In this document: piece by piece, positions 33,162 to 41,433 of the stretch
How the letters are laid out: every line of letters starts with the position of its first letter
How positions within the stretch are numbered: the stretch's first letter is position 1
NCBI RefSeq assembly: GCF_004366355.1
Contig: NZ_SODV01000001.1
Location: 2,976,001 to 3,040,000, forward strand
Direction of reading: 5' to 3'
Length of the DNA stretch: 64,000 bases
Source of the DNA: Dinghuibacter silviterrae
Lineage (GTDB): Bacteria > Bacteroidota > Bacteroidia > Chitinophagales > Chitinophagaceae
Translations under genes and position numbers: made by a program
Notes under the pieces: model-generated
Told to the model about the DNA's origin: nothing
The model's input: only the letters and a program-made list of their open reading frames with translations
The model's database searches: none

Positions 33162-35638
33162 TGAATAGGGGACTTTGGTTAAGACTCTTACCGGCTGCCC
33201 TGGCCTTCTATACGATGAAGGCCCAGGGACAGCCGGTTCCTTTTGCAGCACCGGCCCAACCGGCCTCGGTCGCGGGCGCTTCCGCGGGCACACCCGCCCC
33301 GGATGCTCCCCCGCCCGGGGATCCCATGGGGCCTTTTGGCCAAGGCTCTTCCTCCGGCGCCGGCGCCTGGGCCGCCGGTACTGCGGAAGCTTCCGCCCAA
33401 GGCCTGATCCGGCGATTGCTGCCCACGCGCGTGGGGGATTTTATCGTGGAGCGCCTCGACGCGGGGCCTGATGCCGCCGCCGGACACGCCTCCGGGCGCG
33501 CCGACGGACAAGCCGCCGGGCGGGTCGACGGATACGCCTCAGGGCACGCCGACAGCCGCGACGTTTTCGAAATCGAAAGCCGGGGCCGCCGCATCGTCCT
33601 GCGCGGTAATACCGGCGTTTCCATTGCTTCCGCCCTTTATTACTACCTGACGGAATACGCCCACTGCCAGGTCACCTGGAACGGCAGCAACCTGCGCCTG
33701 CCCGCCGTGCTGCCGCGGGTGCCTTTTTTAGTGCGTCGCCGTACGCCCTATCCCTGGCGGTATTATTTGAATTATTGCACCTTCAACTACAGCATGACCT
33801 GGTGGAGCTGGGACCGCTGGGAAAAAGAAATCGACTGGATGGCCCTCCACGGCATCAACATGCCCCTCGCCATCACCGGTGAAGAAGCCACCTGGAGAAA
33901 TGTCTACCGGTCCATGGGCCTAAGCGACACCGACCTCGCCCATTTTTTTGCCGGCCCCGCCTACCTGGCCTGGGGCTGGATGGGTAACCTCGATGGCTGG
34001 GGAGGCCCCCTGCCCGCGAGCTGGATCGACGGACACGAAGCCCTCGAAAAAAAGATCCTCGACCGCGAGCGCGCACTCGGTATGATCCCCGTGCTCCCCG
34101 CCTTTACCGGTCACGTACCCGCCGCCATCGCCCGCAAGTTTCCCACCGCGCGGCTCACCCGCACCAACTGGCACAACGGTTTTGACGATACCTATATCCT
34201 CGATCCCCTCGACCCCCTTTTTGCAGACATCGCCAGGCGCTTTCTCCGGGAGCAAGAGCGTTTATACGGGACCGACCACCTCTATTCAGCCGATACGTTT
34301 AACGAGAACGAACCCGCCGCCGGGGACAGCGCATCCCTCGCCTCCCTCAGCGCCCGCATCTATGCCGGCATGCGTGCCGCCGATCCCGAGGCCGTATGGG
34401 TCATGCAAGGCTGGCTCTTCTACAGCGACCGAAAATACTGGACGGAGCCCCGCGTGCGGGCGCTTCTTGGCGCCGTGCCCAACGATCGGATGATCCTCCT
34501 CGACCTCGCCGCCGAAATATCCCCCGTCTGGAAACGGACGCATTCGTTTTACGGGAAGCCTTGGATTTGGTGCCAGCTCAACAACTTCGGGGGCAATGTC
34601 AATTTGTTCGGGCGCATCGAAGGTGTAGCCGCGGGGCCCGCGGAGGCGCTGGCCGCGAATCGCGCGGCGGCGGACAGCGTCGCGACCGCTACCGCGCCCG
34701 GCCCCCTGTCCGGCATCGGCCTCACCATGGAAGCCATCGCGCAAAACCCCGTCATCTACGAGCTCACGATGACCCACGCCTGGAGAGACAGCGCCGTCGA
34801 CCTCGACCACTGGCTCCCGGCGTATGCGCGTAACCGTTATGGTGTGGACAATGCACAGGCCGACTCCGCCTGGACCGTGCTCCGGCACACCGTGTACAAT
34901 GGCCAGAAAATCCGCGACGGCGCCGAATCCATCATCACCGCACGGCCCACGCTCGATTCTCAGGCCGTCTGGACGCAAACGATCCTCAACTACGATCCGG
35001 CGGACCTGCTACCCGCCTGGGACTTTTTGATCAAAGCCGCCCCCGCCTGCGCTTCCAGCGAAGGCTTCCGGTACGACCTCGTGGACGTCACCCGCCAGGT
35101 GCTCGCCAATTATGCGCTGCCACTGCAAAGACGCTGGGTGGATGCGTACCGCCGCGGCGACACGGCGACCTTTGACATTGAGTCCGCACGTTTCCTCGAC
35201 CTCATCAGCGACCTTGATACGCTCTTGCGTACCCAACGCGACTTCCTATTGGGCCCCTGGCTGGCCGATGCCCGCGCCTGGGGGAAGACTCCCGGGGAAA
35301 AGGCTTTGTACGAACGCAACGCCCGCGACCTCCTCACCCTTTGGGGTGGGGCGGAAAGCCCGCTCCACGAATACGCCAACCGCCAATGGAGCGGATTGCT
35401 TAATGATTTTTACCGGGAACGCTGGGTACACTTTTTCCAATTTCTGCGCACCCATCGATTGCCGGACCTCGCAGCCTTCGAGCCGGAGATCCGGGCCTGG
35501 GAGTGGGACTGGGTAAACCGTCAAAATGCCTTCCCGACAACGCCCCAAGGCAACCCGGTCGCCACCGCGCAGCGTTTGTATGACAAGTACCGCGCGGCTT
35601 GCGTCAAAAACGAACCTGCCTCCGCCAAAAACAACTAA
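33161..35638 (+). CDS. GH89 alpha-N-acetylglucosaminidase
   Basis: An 825-residue secreted enzyme homologous to human lysosomal NAGLU, which cleaves terminal alpha-linked GlcNAc. After a signal peptide, the NAGLU N-domain is split by low-complexity sequence: an Ala/Pro/Gly tract at about residues 26-75 and a DAAAGHASGRADGQAAGRVD-like run at about 104-132. The barrel is clear from residue 195 (YPWRYYLNYCTFNYSMTWW, GINMPLAITGEEATW, WGWMGNLDGWGGPLP), with catalytic Glu 382 (DTFNENEP) and probable Glu 524 (LTMEAIAQNP). The helical C-domain follows. It overlaps susD by one base and is followed after one base by the HGSNAT-like gene. Confidence 0.93.
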   Translation: MNRGLWLRLLPAALAFYTMKAQGQPVPFAAPAQPASVAGASAGTPAPDAPPPGDPMGPFGQGSSSGAGAWAAGTAEASAQGLIRRLLPTRVGDFIVERLDAGPDAAAGHASGRADGQAAGRVDGYASGHADSRDVFEIESRGRRIVLRGNTGVSIASALYYYLTEYAHCQVTWNGSNLRLPAVLPRVPFLVRRRTPYPWRYYLNYCTFNYSMTWWSWDRWEKEIDWMALHGINMPLAITGEEATWRNVYRSMGLSDTDLAHFFAGPAYLAWGWMGNLDGWGGPLPASWIDGHEALEKKILDRERALGMIPVLPAFTGHVPAAIARKFPTARLTRTNWHNGFDDTYILDPLDPLFADIARRFLREQERLYGTDHLYSADTFNENEPAAGDSASLASLSARIYAGMRAADPEAVWVMQGWLFYSDRKYWTEPRVRALLGAVPNDRMILLDLAAEISPVWKRTHSFYGKPWIWCQLNNFGGNVNLFGRIEGVAAGPAEALAANRAAADSVATATAPGPLSGIGLTMEAIAQNPVIYELTMTHAWRDSAVDLDHWLPAYARNRYGVDNAQADSAWTVLRHTVYNGQKIRDGAESIITARPTLDSQAVWTQTILNYDPADLLPAWDFLIKAAPACASSEGFRYDLVDVTRQVLANYALPLQRRWVDAYRRGDTATFDIESARFLDLISDLDTLLRTQRDFLLGPWLADARAWGKTPGEKALYERNARDLLTLWGGAESPLHEYANRQWSGLLNDFYRERWVHFFQFLRTHRLPDLAAFEPEIRAWEWDWVNRQNAFPTTPQGNPVATAQRLYDKYRAACVKNEPASAKNN

Positions 35639-35639
35639 G

Positions 35640-36959
35640 ATGCGCCGACTGACCTCTTTGGATGCCCTCCGCGGCTTTGATATGTTCTGGATCATGAGTG
35701 GAGAACAGATCGTCCACACCCTCGCCAAGGCCACGGGCTGGCCCGTGCTGGTATGGATGTCCGGTCAGTTGCACCACACCGTCTGGAACGGCTTTACGTT
35801 TTACGACATGATTTTCCCGCTCTTCCTGTTTATCGCGGGGGTATCCATGCCCTTCTCCTTCGACGGCAAAGACAAACGGAAGTTGTATCCCACCATGATC
35901 CGCCGGATGCTGACCCTGGTCCTTCTCGGTCTGGTGGTCAACGGCGCGCTCAAGTTCGACGGATACCACCAGACCCGTTTTGCCAGTGTCCTGGGGCGCA
36001 TCGGGATCGCGTGGTTCCTCGCCGGGTTGCTTTACCTCAACACCGGCCCGCGCTGGCTGATCGTATGGTGGTTTGGACTCCTTCTTGGATACTGGGCCCT
36101 TATGGAGTGGGTTCCCGTCCCTGGCTACGGCGCGGGCGCGTTGACCATGCCCGGTTCCCTGGAGTCCTACATCGACCGGTTGTTGCTGCCCGGTCGGCTG
36201 CACGACGGCATACACGATCCGGAGGGGATTTTGTCGACGATCCCGGCGGTCGGGACGGCCCTGCTGGGGGTGTTTGCGGGGCGGTTTTTGAAGGGCGCGC
36301 CCTCCGGGGCATCCGCCGCAGGCGCTGTCGCGCCCGCCGCGCCGCCCGCTGTGCCCACCGCGCCCGCCGCGCCGCCCGCTGTGCCCGCCGCCCGCGCTGT
36401 GCCCACCGCGCCGCCCGCTGCCCGCGCTGTGCCCGCCGCGCCGCCCGCCGCCCGCGCTGTGCCCGCCGCGCCGCCCGCCGCAGGCGCTGTCGCGCCCGCC
36501 GCGCCGCCCGCCGCCCACGCTGCCCCCGCAGTGCGCCCCGCACTGCGCCCCGCCCAAAAAGCCGCCCTCCTGGCCCTCGCCGGCCTGGTGCTGCTGGCCC
36601 TCGGCCTCCTCTGGGACAAAGCCTTTCCCATCAACAAACGCCTGTGGACAAGCTCGTTCGTCCTATACGCTGGTGGCTGGAGCGTCCTTTTCCTAGCCCT
36701 CTTTTATGGCGTGATCGACGTCCTGGGCTGGAAACGCTGGGCCCAACCTTTTGTCTGGATCGGCATGAACTCCATCCTGATCTATCTTGCCAGCGAAGCG
36801 CTGGTCAACTTCGCCTTTACGGCCCAGGCCTTGACGGGCGGGTTGATCCATTTCGCCCCGCCCGTCTGGCAACCGGTTTGGACCGCGGTGTCGGTGACCC
36901 TGGTCCAGCTTGCCGGGCTCTACTTCCTTTATAAAAAGAAGTGGTTCCTCAAGGTCTGA
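35640..36959 (+). CDS. HGSNAT-like membrane acyltransferase (DUF5009-type)
   Basis: A 439-residue polytopic membrane protein related to heparan-alpha-glucosaminide N-acetyltransferase. It begins MRRLTSLDALRGFDMFWIM, and has LHHTVWNGFTFYDMIFPLFLFIAGVSMPF, in which a His before the WNG motif corresponds to the active-site His of the human enzyme. It has about ten membrane helices. Residues about 220-303 are an Ala/Pro repeat tract between two helices. In humans this enzyme acetylates terminal glucosamine using cytosolic acetyl-CoA so that NAGLU can remove it; here it directly follows the NAGLU homologue (stop, one base, ATG). Confidence 0.88.
   Translation: MRRLTSLDALRGFDMFWIMSGEQIVHTLAKATGWPVLVWMSGQLHHTVWNGFTFYDMIFPLFLFIAGVSMPFSFDGKDKRKLYPTMIRRMLTLVLLGLVVNGALKFDGYHQTRFASVLGRIGIAWFLAGLLYLNTGPRWLIVWWFGLLLGYWALMEWVPVPGYGAGALTMPGSLESYIDRLLLPGRLHDGIHDPEGILSTIPAVGTALLGVFAGRFLKGAPSGASAAGAVAPAAPPAVPTAPAAPPAVPAARAVPTAPPAARAVPAAPPAARAVPAAPPAAGAVAPAAPPAAHAAPAVRPALRPAQKAALLALAGLVLLALGLLWDKAFPINKRLWTSSFVLYAGGWSVLFLALFYGVIDVLGWKRWAQPFVWIGMNSILIYLASEALVNFAFTAQALTGGLIHFAPPVWQPVWTAVSVTLVQLAGLYFLYKKKWFLKV
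36391..36480 (+). repeat. three tandem 30-bp repeats inside the HGSNAT-like gene
   Basis: Three consecutive 30-bp units encode ten-residue ARAVPxAPPA-type repeats. The last two are identical and the first differs at two bases. Degenerate copies extend on both sides (about 36300-36540). Confidence 0.85.
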
Positions 36960-36975
36960 ATTCGCCGGGCCCCGG

Positions 36976-39402
36976 TTAGGGCCGGTTCGCCGCCTGCAAG
37001 ATCCGCTGCAGATCCGCCTCGCTAAATTTCCCGCGGGAAAAGTTGATAAACTTACAGAGGGGCGTATCCCCCAACAGGTTCTCCACGGCGCCAACGGCGC
37101 GCTGTCTGGCTTGTACCGCGGCGGCGGACGTATCCTCCGGACCGGGTGCGCCAAAGGAACGGGCAAAACCGGTGACCAACTGTGGATAAAGCGATGCGCC
37201 GCGCGGGTTTTGTTTCAACTCCTTCAGGCTCGAATACCGGGTGATGGGCGGATATTTGATCCGCGTGGCCTCCACCTGTAACGACTGCCGGAGGGGAAGG
37301 TCCCTGGAGGACCCGCCCGCAAGAATGTCAAAGACATCGGTGTGCACCTGCCAGTCGTGGACAGCGGGGTCATAGTAGGCAAAGTCCCGGTACCCCAACC
37401 GAAAGTGAACGATGGTTTCTTCCCCGGGCTGCAGGTCCACCTTGGCGAAGTGTCTGAGTTCGCGTTCGGGACGGACGAGGGGGGCGGCTGTTTCGTGTAC
37501 GTATAGTTCCACCACTTCCTTTCCTTCCCGGTTGCCGTCGTTGCGGAGCGTCACAGCGATCCCCACCGAGTCCGTATCCCGGATATGATCCCGGTCCGCG
37601 AAAATGTTTTTGTAGGTAAAATGGGTATAGCTCAAACCAAATCCAAAGGGGAACAGGGGCGCGATGCGCCGGGCGTCATAAAAACGATAGCCGGTAAAAT
37701 TTCCTTCTCCATAGACGGCATGCCTATCCCTTGCAGGGAAAAGCGGGTAGGGGGGCGTATCCTCCAGCCGGACCGGGAAGGTCTCGGAGAGTTTGCCCGA
37801 AGGGTTGACGCGACCCGTCAGCACATCTGCCAGGGCATCGCCACCGGCCTGGCCGCCCAGCCATCCTTCGACGATCCCTTTGACCTGACCTGCCCAGGGC
37901 ATGGCCACCGCGGACCCGTTCATCAGGACGACGACCGTTTTTGAAGCAGGCAGCGAAGCGATCAGGCGGTTATGCCCCTCCGGTAGGTCGATGCTGGAAC
38001 GGTCATAGCCTTCGGATTCATAGCTTTCGGGGAGACCGGTAAAGACGAGCACGACGTCCGCAGAAGCCGCGGCTGCGGAGGCCGCGGCAAGTAACGTATC
38101 ATTGGTGCTGCCATCCGGCAGGTACCCCTGGGCATACAAGAGGTGCAAATTTTTTTCCTTACCCAGCGCACCCCACACATCCGCCAGGCGGGTAGGATTG
38201 ATCTGGGAACTCCCCCCTCCCTGGTACCGAGGCGTTTTGGCAAAGGCGCCGATGACCGCCACGGTTTTGTCGCCCGTGACCGGGAGCAAACCGTCTTCAT
38301 TTTTGAGCAGGACAATGCATTCGTCGTCCACGGCCCGGGCCACGGCATGGTGCGCGTTCGCATCATAGGTGGCGCCGTCCCGGTGCGCGGCGTGCAGCCG
38401 GAGCGTGGTGGCAACGACGGTCGTCACCAGGCTGTCGAGCGTGGCTATACGCAAACGGCCTTCCTTAACCGCCGCGACGATCTTTTGTGTGTTGACGTCG
38501 CTGCCCCCGGGCATTTCCAGGTTCAGCCCCGCCTTGATGCCCGCCACGCGGTCATCCACCGCGCCCCAATCGGACACCACAAAACCTTTGTAGCCCCAGG
38601 TGTCCCGGAGGATACCGGTCAGCAAGGCCTGGTTCTGGGAGCAATACGTACCGTTGAGTTTGTTATAGGCGCACATCACCGTTGCCGGTTGCGCCTCCGT
38701 CACCGCGCGTTCGAAGGCCGGGAGGTACAGTTCGTGGAGGGTCCGCTCATCGATGTCCGAGCTCATGGTAAACCGGTCGGTTTCCTGGTTGTTGGCCGCA
38801 AAGTGCTTGAGCGAGGAGCCGACGCCCTGGCTTTGCTCGCCCCGGATCAAGGCGGCCGCCATCGCCCCGGCCAGCCTGGGGTCTTCGGAAAAATATTCAA
38901 AATTCCGTCCACCCAGCGGGGACCGTTTCATGTTGACCCCCGGGCCAAGGATGATCTGGACGTTGTTTGCCTGGCATTCTTCCCCCAGGGCCACCCCCTC
39001 CTGGTAAGCCAGACCCGGGTTCCAGGACGAGGCCAGGGCCGAAGCCGTCGGGAAACAAGTCGCCGGAATGGTGTGTCCAAAGCCCCCCGACGAGTCCTTG
39101 CGCAACCCGTGAGGCCCGTCTGTCATATAGATCGAGGGCAGGCCCAGCCGCTCAATGGGCCGGGTCGACCAGAAATCCTGGCCCGAGCAAAGGGAGGCTT
39201 TTTCTTCTATGGTCATGCGCGCCACCAGGGCGCGGGCCTGCGCCGTAAAGGCGTCCGGCGCCACAACAGCGCCCCGCGCCGCAAAGGTGCCCCGCGCCAC
39301 AGGAGCGCCCAGCGCCATTAAATCGTTATGAGCGGCAAAATTTTGCCCCGCCGCTGACAACGCAAACGCGGCGATAAACGTACTTAGGAATATCCATTTC
39401 AT
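36976..39402 (-). CDS. GH3 beta-glucosidase
   Basis: An 808-residue secreted GH3 enzyme. A signal peptide (to about residue 19, AAGQ) is followed by an Ala-rich stretch (about 29-58), the barrel (MTDGPHGLRK, KHFAANNQET), nucleophile Asp 278 in FVVSDWGAVDD, the sandwich domain (PEGHNRLIASLPASKTVVVL), a FnIII-like domain, and an extra C-terminal region of roughly 100 residues (LKQNPRGASLYP to the end), as in the bglB-like subgroup. The ATG at 39400-39402 is preferred over an upstream TTG. The gene is divergent from the NUDIX-type regulator with a strong palindrome eight bases before its start. Confidence 0.92.
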   Translation of the reverse strand: MKWIFLSTFIAAFALSAAGQNFAAHNDLMALGAPVARGTFAARGAVVAPDAFTAQARALVARMTIEEKASLCSGQDFWSTRPIERLGLPSIYMTDGPHGLRKDSSGGFGHTIPATCFPTASALASSWNPGLAYQEGVALGEECQANNVQIILGPGVNMKRSPLGGRNFEYFSEDPRLAGAMAAALIRGEQSQGVGSSLKHFAANNQETDRFTMSSDIDERTLHELYLPAFERAVTEAQPATVMCAYNKLNGTYCSQNQALLTGILRDTWGYKGFVVSDWGAVDDRVAGIKAGLNLEMPGGSDVNTQKIVAAVKEGRLRIATLDSLVTTVVATTLRLHAAHRDGATYDANAHHAVARAVDDECIVLLKNEDGLLPVTGDKTVAVIGAFAKTPRYQGGGSSQINPTRLADVWGALGKEKNLHLLYAQGYLPDGSTNDTLLAAASAAAASADVVLVFTGLPESYESEGYDRSSIDLPEGHNRLIASLPASKTVVVLMNGSAVAMPWAGQVKGIVEGWLGGQAGGDALADVLTGRVNPSGKLSETFPVRLEDTPPYPLFPARDRHAVYGEGNFTGYRFYDARRIAPLFPFGFGLSYTHFTYKNIFADRDHIRDTDSVGIAVTLRNDGNREGKEVVELYVHETAAPLVRPERELRHFAKVDLQPGEETIVHFRLGYRDFAYYDPAVHDWQVHTDVFDILAGGSSRDLPLRQSLQVEATRIKYPPITRYSSLKELKQNPRGASLYPQLVTGFARSFGAPGPEDTSAAAVQARQRAVGAVENLLGDTPLCKFINFSRGKFSEADLQRILQAANRP

Positions 39403-39410
39403 AAACAAGC

Positions 39411-39435
39411 ATATTGTATCGATAAGATACAATAT
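39411..39435. promoter_or_regulatory. perfect 10+5+10 palindrome in the GH3/NUDIX-regulator divergent promoter
   Basis: ATATTGTATC and GATACAATAT are perfect inverted arms around GATAA. The site lies eight bases upstream of the GH3 start and 28 bases upstream of the regulator start. It is a strong candidate operator for the adjacent NUDIX-type regulator. Confidence 0.8.
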
Positions 39436-39462
39436 AAATAATTTTTTTCAATCGGCACAGCC

Positions 39463-40224
39463 ATGGTTATATTAGAACACATGAAGGAAACCGATCACGA
39501 AAGCCTGACCCGTCTTGTAGCGGAAGGGGCTGGGGAATATCTGCGACACCTCTCCGTCGATTCCGTGATATTCAGCTTTCATGAAGGCAAGCTGAAAGTA
39601 CTGTTGCTGCGTATGAAAGACCTTCCCCAATACGCCCTGCCCGGTGGATACGTCCGTAACGACGAAGGGGTGGACGAAGCCGCCCACCGCATCCTCGCCG
39701 AAAGGACCGGCCTAGGGGAAGTATTCCTGGAACAATGCGGGACCTTCGGGGACCGCGACCGTACGGGGGAAGACCGCGGAGAAGGTCTTTTCAGATCGCT
39801 CGGGGCCGACCTGCCCCCCGGCAACTGGCTCCGGGAGAGGTTTGTGTCCGTCAGCTATTACGCCCTTGTCAACCACGACCTGGCACATCCGCAGCCCGGT
39901 TTTTTTGCGACCGAATGCAGCTGGCATTCCGTCACACACCTGCCCGACATGATTTTTGACCACGCCCGCATCATCCGCAAGGCGCAAGAAACGCTGAAGC
40001 AACACCTCGACTACAAGCTCCTCGGCTCCAACCTCCTCCCCGAAACCTTTACCATGAACGAACTCCAGCGGTTATACGAGGCCGTTCTGGGCCGTACGCT
40101 GCTTCGCGCCAACTTCCAACGGAAGATGCTCGGGCTCGGCATCCTGGAGCGGCTCGATAAGAAGTTTGGAGGAGGGGCGCACAAGGCGCCCTACCTGTAC
40201 CGTTTCAAACTGCTGGAACACTAG
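39463..40224 (+). CDS. NUDIX-type transcriptional regulator (NrtR/AraR-like)
   Basis: A 253-residue protein with a NUDIX domain (about residues 25-170) and a C-terminal winged helix (about 180-250, FTMNELQRLYEAVLGRTLLRANFQRKM, LGILERL). The NUDIX box GGYVRNDEGVDEAAHRILAERTGL keeps the first Glu and the Arg but has RILAER where catalytic members have REUxEE, so hydrolysis is unlikely. This matches the Bacteroidota NrtR-like regulators that sense sugars, such as AraR. It is divergent from the GH3 gene across a perfect palindrome. A second in-frame ATG lies 18 bases downstream of the chosen start. It shares a CTAG with the convergent stop. Confidence 0.88.
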   Translation: MVILEHMKETDHESLTRLVAEGAGEYLRHLSVDSVIFSFHEGKLKVLLLRMKDLPQYALPGGYVRNDEGVDEAAHRILAERTGLGEVFLEQCGTFGDRDRTGEDRGEGLFRSLGADLPPGNWLRERFVSVSYYALVNHDLAHPQPGFFATECSWHSVTHLPDMIFDHARIIRKAQETLKQHLDYKLLGSNLLPETFTMNELQRLYEAVLGRTLLRANFQRKMLGLGILERLDKKFGGGAHKAPYLYRFKLLEH

Positions 40225-40730
40225 TTCTGCACCGGCGCCGGTTTTGGCGCCACCCCCGGCGACACGTTTTCCGGCACCACCCCCAACTGCTGCAAAAACC
40301 CCAGCCGGTCGGTTTCCAGCCAGGAGCGAAGGATCTTCCCGTCCCTAAGCTGGTAAATGCCGATCGCATGATTCGTCATCCGTTTCCCCGTCGGCGGGAC
40401 ACCCCGGAAGGCGGCCTTGAACGTGCCCACCCACTCCCAACGGACGACCACCCGGTCGCCCTCGGCGATCAGGTCCTCCAACGTCCAATGGATGTCCGGA
40501 AAAGCCGCAATAATGGGCGCCACCGTGTGTTCAAACCCTTCGGCACCTTTTTCCCCGTTGGGGCCCTCACAGTTGGAATCGACGATCCGGTCCAACTGAT
40601 CCAACTGCCGGGTGTTCAGGAGCTCGTACAGCTCGCTGACAACTTCTTTGTTTGTGTTCATTGTTTTTCCCTCCTGAAAGGACATTAGCGAACACAAGGC
40701 CACCAGGCCCAATGTACTTGCAATGCTCAT
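40221..40730 (-). CDS. SnoaL-like ester cyclase family protein
   Basis: A 169-residue protein of the SnoaL-like polyketide cyclase/ester cyclase superfamily (NTF2-like fold). Motifs: VSELYELLNTRQLDQLDRIV, AFPDIHWTLEDLIAEGDRVVVRW, GVPPTGKRMTNHAIGIYQLRDGKI and SWLETDRLGFLQQLG. A hydrophobic N-terminus (residues 1-18) may be a signal peptide, and an internal Met at residue 24 is an alternative cytosolic start. These proteins have many roles and the substrate is unknown. The stop overlaps that of the convergent regulator by four bases. Confidence 0.85.
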   Translation of the reverse strand: MSIASTLGLVALCSLMSFQEGKTMNTNKEVVSELYELLNTRQLDQLDRIVDSNCEGPNGEKGAEGFEHTVAPIIAAFPDIHWTLEDLIAEGDRVVVRWEWVGTFKAAFRGVPPTGKRMTNHAIGIYQLRDGKILRSWLETDRLGFLQQLGVVPENVSPGVAPKPAPVQN

Positions 40731-40811
40731 TTTTTTAATGATTTAAGGAGACAAAGCTCGCCAGGGCGGGGTGGGGGGAATTGTAAAAAATCATTGTTTT
40801 AAAAGAAATTT

Positions 40812-40830
40812 AATTTCACAAAATGAAATT
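40812..40830. promoter_or_regulatory. palindrome upstream of the higBA remnant
   Basis: AATTTCA and TGAAATT flank CAAAA. A TACCTTTA box (40835-40842) follows directly. The position fits an antitoxin autoregulatory site. The surrounding 130 bases are far more AT-rich than the rest of the window. Confidence 0.45.
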
Positions 40831-40863
40831 TTATTACCTTTACGCACGTGAGATGGGCTGGTG

Positions 40864-41016
40864 ATGGTAGTGATCAGTTATAGGACGATTTTCGCACATT
40901 TCAACGAATTAAGGTCGGTATTTAATTCGGTGGACGCCGTCGGCAACGATCGGTATGTTTTCAATATAAAAGGGAACCACTATAGATTGATCGCCTTGGT
41001 TCGTTTTAAAAATTAA
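40864..41016 (+). pseudogene. decayed HigB-type mRNA interferase toxin
   Basis: A 50-residue reading frame: it opens VVISYRTI, then has FNSVDAVGNDRYVFNIKG and NHYRLIAL, all diagnostic of HigB toxins (about 95-100 residues). The segment that normally lies between the first strand and FNSVD (the helical region with the W-x-F element) is missing in frame, and the protein stops after VRFKN, before the usual C-terminal strands with the (I/V)YIRF-GTH catalytic block. It should be non-toxic. It ends five bases before the intact antitoxin gene. A GTG one codon upstream is an alternative start. Confidence 0.7.
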
Positions 41017-41020
41017 GACA

Positions 41021-41395
41021 ATGAAAGAGAAGACACCCATTGCGACCGAAGCCCAATATGGCAAAACAATGGAAGAGATACTGTCTTTGATGAATAAAGG
41101 CGAAAAAAATTTATCAAAGGCTGAATCTGAGCATTTGAGGGAGATGGCCTTTGCTGCTCAGCAATATGAAAAGGAAAGGTATACGATACCAGCCCCTGTC
41201 ACTATCGAAGGCATGATCGAACTAAAAATGTACGAACGTCGTTTAAAACAAAAGGAATTGGCTCAATTAATGGGACTGAGCGAGCCCAAGCTGTCCCAAA
41301 TACTTTCCGGCAAACGCGCGCCGGATATAGCATTTCTAAAGGCGGCGCATCAGAAGTTGGGAATCGATGCTTCTTTTCTTTTAAATCATGTGTAA
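41021..41395 (+). CDS. HigA-like antitoxin, XRE family
   Basis: A 124-residue protein. Residues 1-60 form the toxin-neutralising part; residues about 66-118 are an XRE helix-turn-helix (YERRLKQKELAQLMGLSEPKLSQILSGKRAP). It directly follows the HigB remnant and is AT-rich like it, suggesting acquisition as a cassette. Because the toxin is truncated, it is now effectively an orphan that may act only as a repressor of its own promoter or as an anti-addiction module. Confidence 0.88.
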   Translation: MKEKTPIATEAQYGKTMEEILSLMNKGEKNLSKAESEHLREMAFAAQQYEKERYTIPAPVTIEGMIELKMYERRLKQKELAQLMGLSEPKLSQILSGKRAPDIAFLKAAHQKLGIDASFLLNHV

Positions 41396-41424
41396 AAAAA
41401 AGGGCGCCGGTAAAAGGCGCCCTT
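41393..41424 (-). terminator. intrinsic terminator of the S10 peptidase gene
   Basis: On the minus strand a stem AAGGGCGCC/GGCGCCCTT with a seven-base loop is followed by a run of eight or more T. It sits just past the peptidase stop and overlaps the higA stop on the other strand. Confidence 0.8.
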
Positions 41425-41433
41425 GAGTTGAGC

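Noticed and set aside
26193-36959. Heparan or heparin utilisation locus as the firm call for the second polysaccharide locus
   Set aside because: No heparinase, sulfatase or uronidase is present; only the alpha-GlcN/GlcNAc-processing pair is supported.
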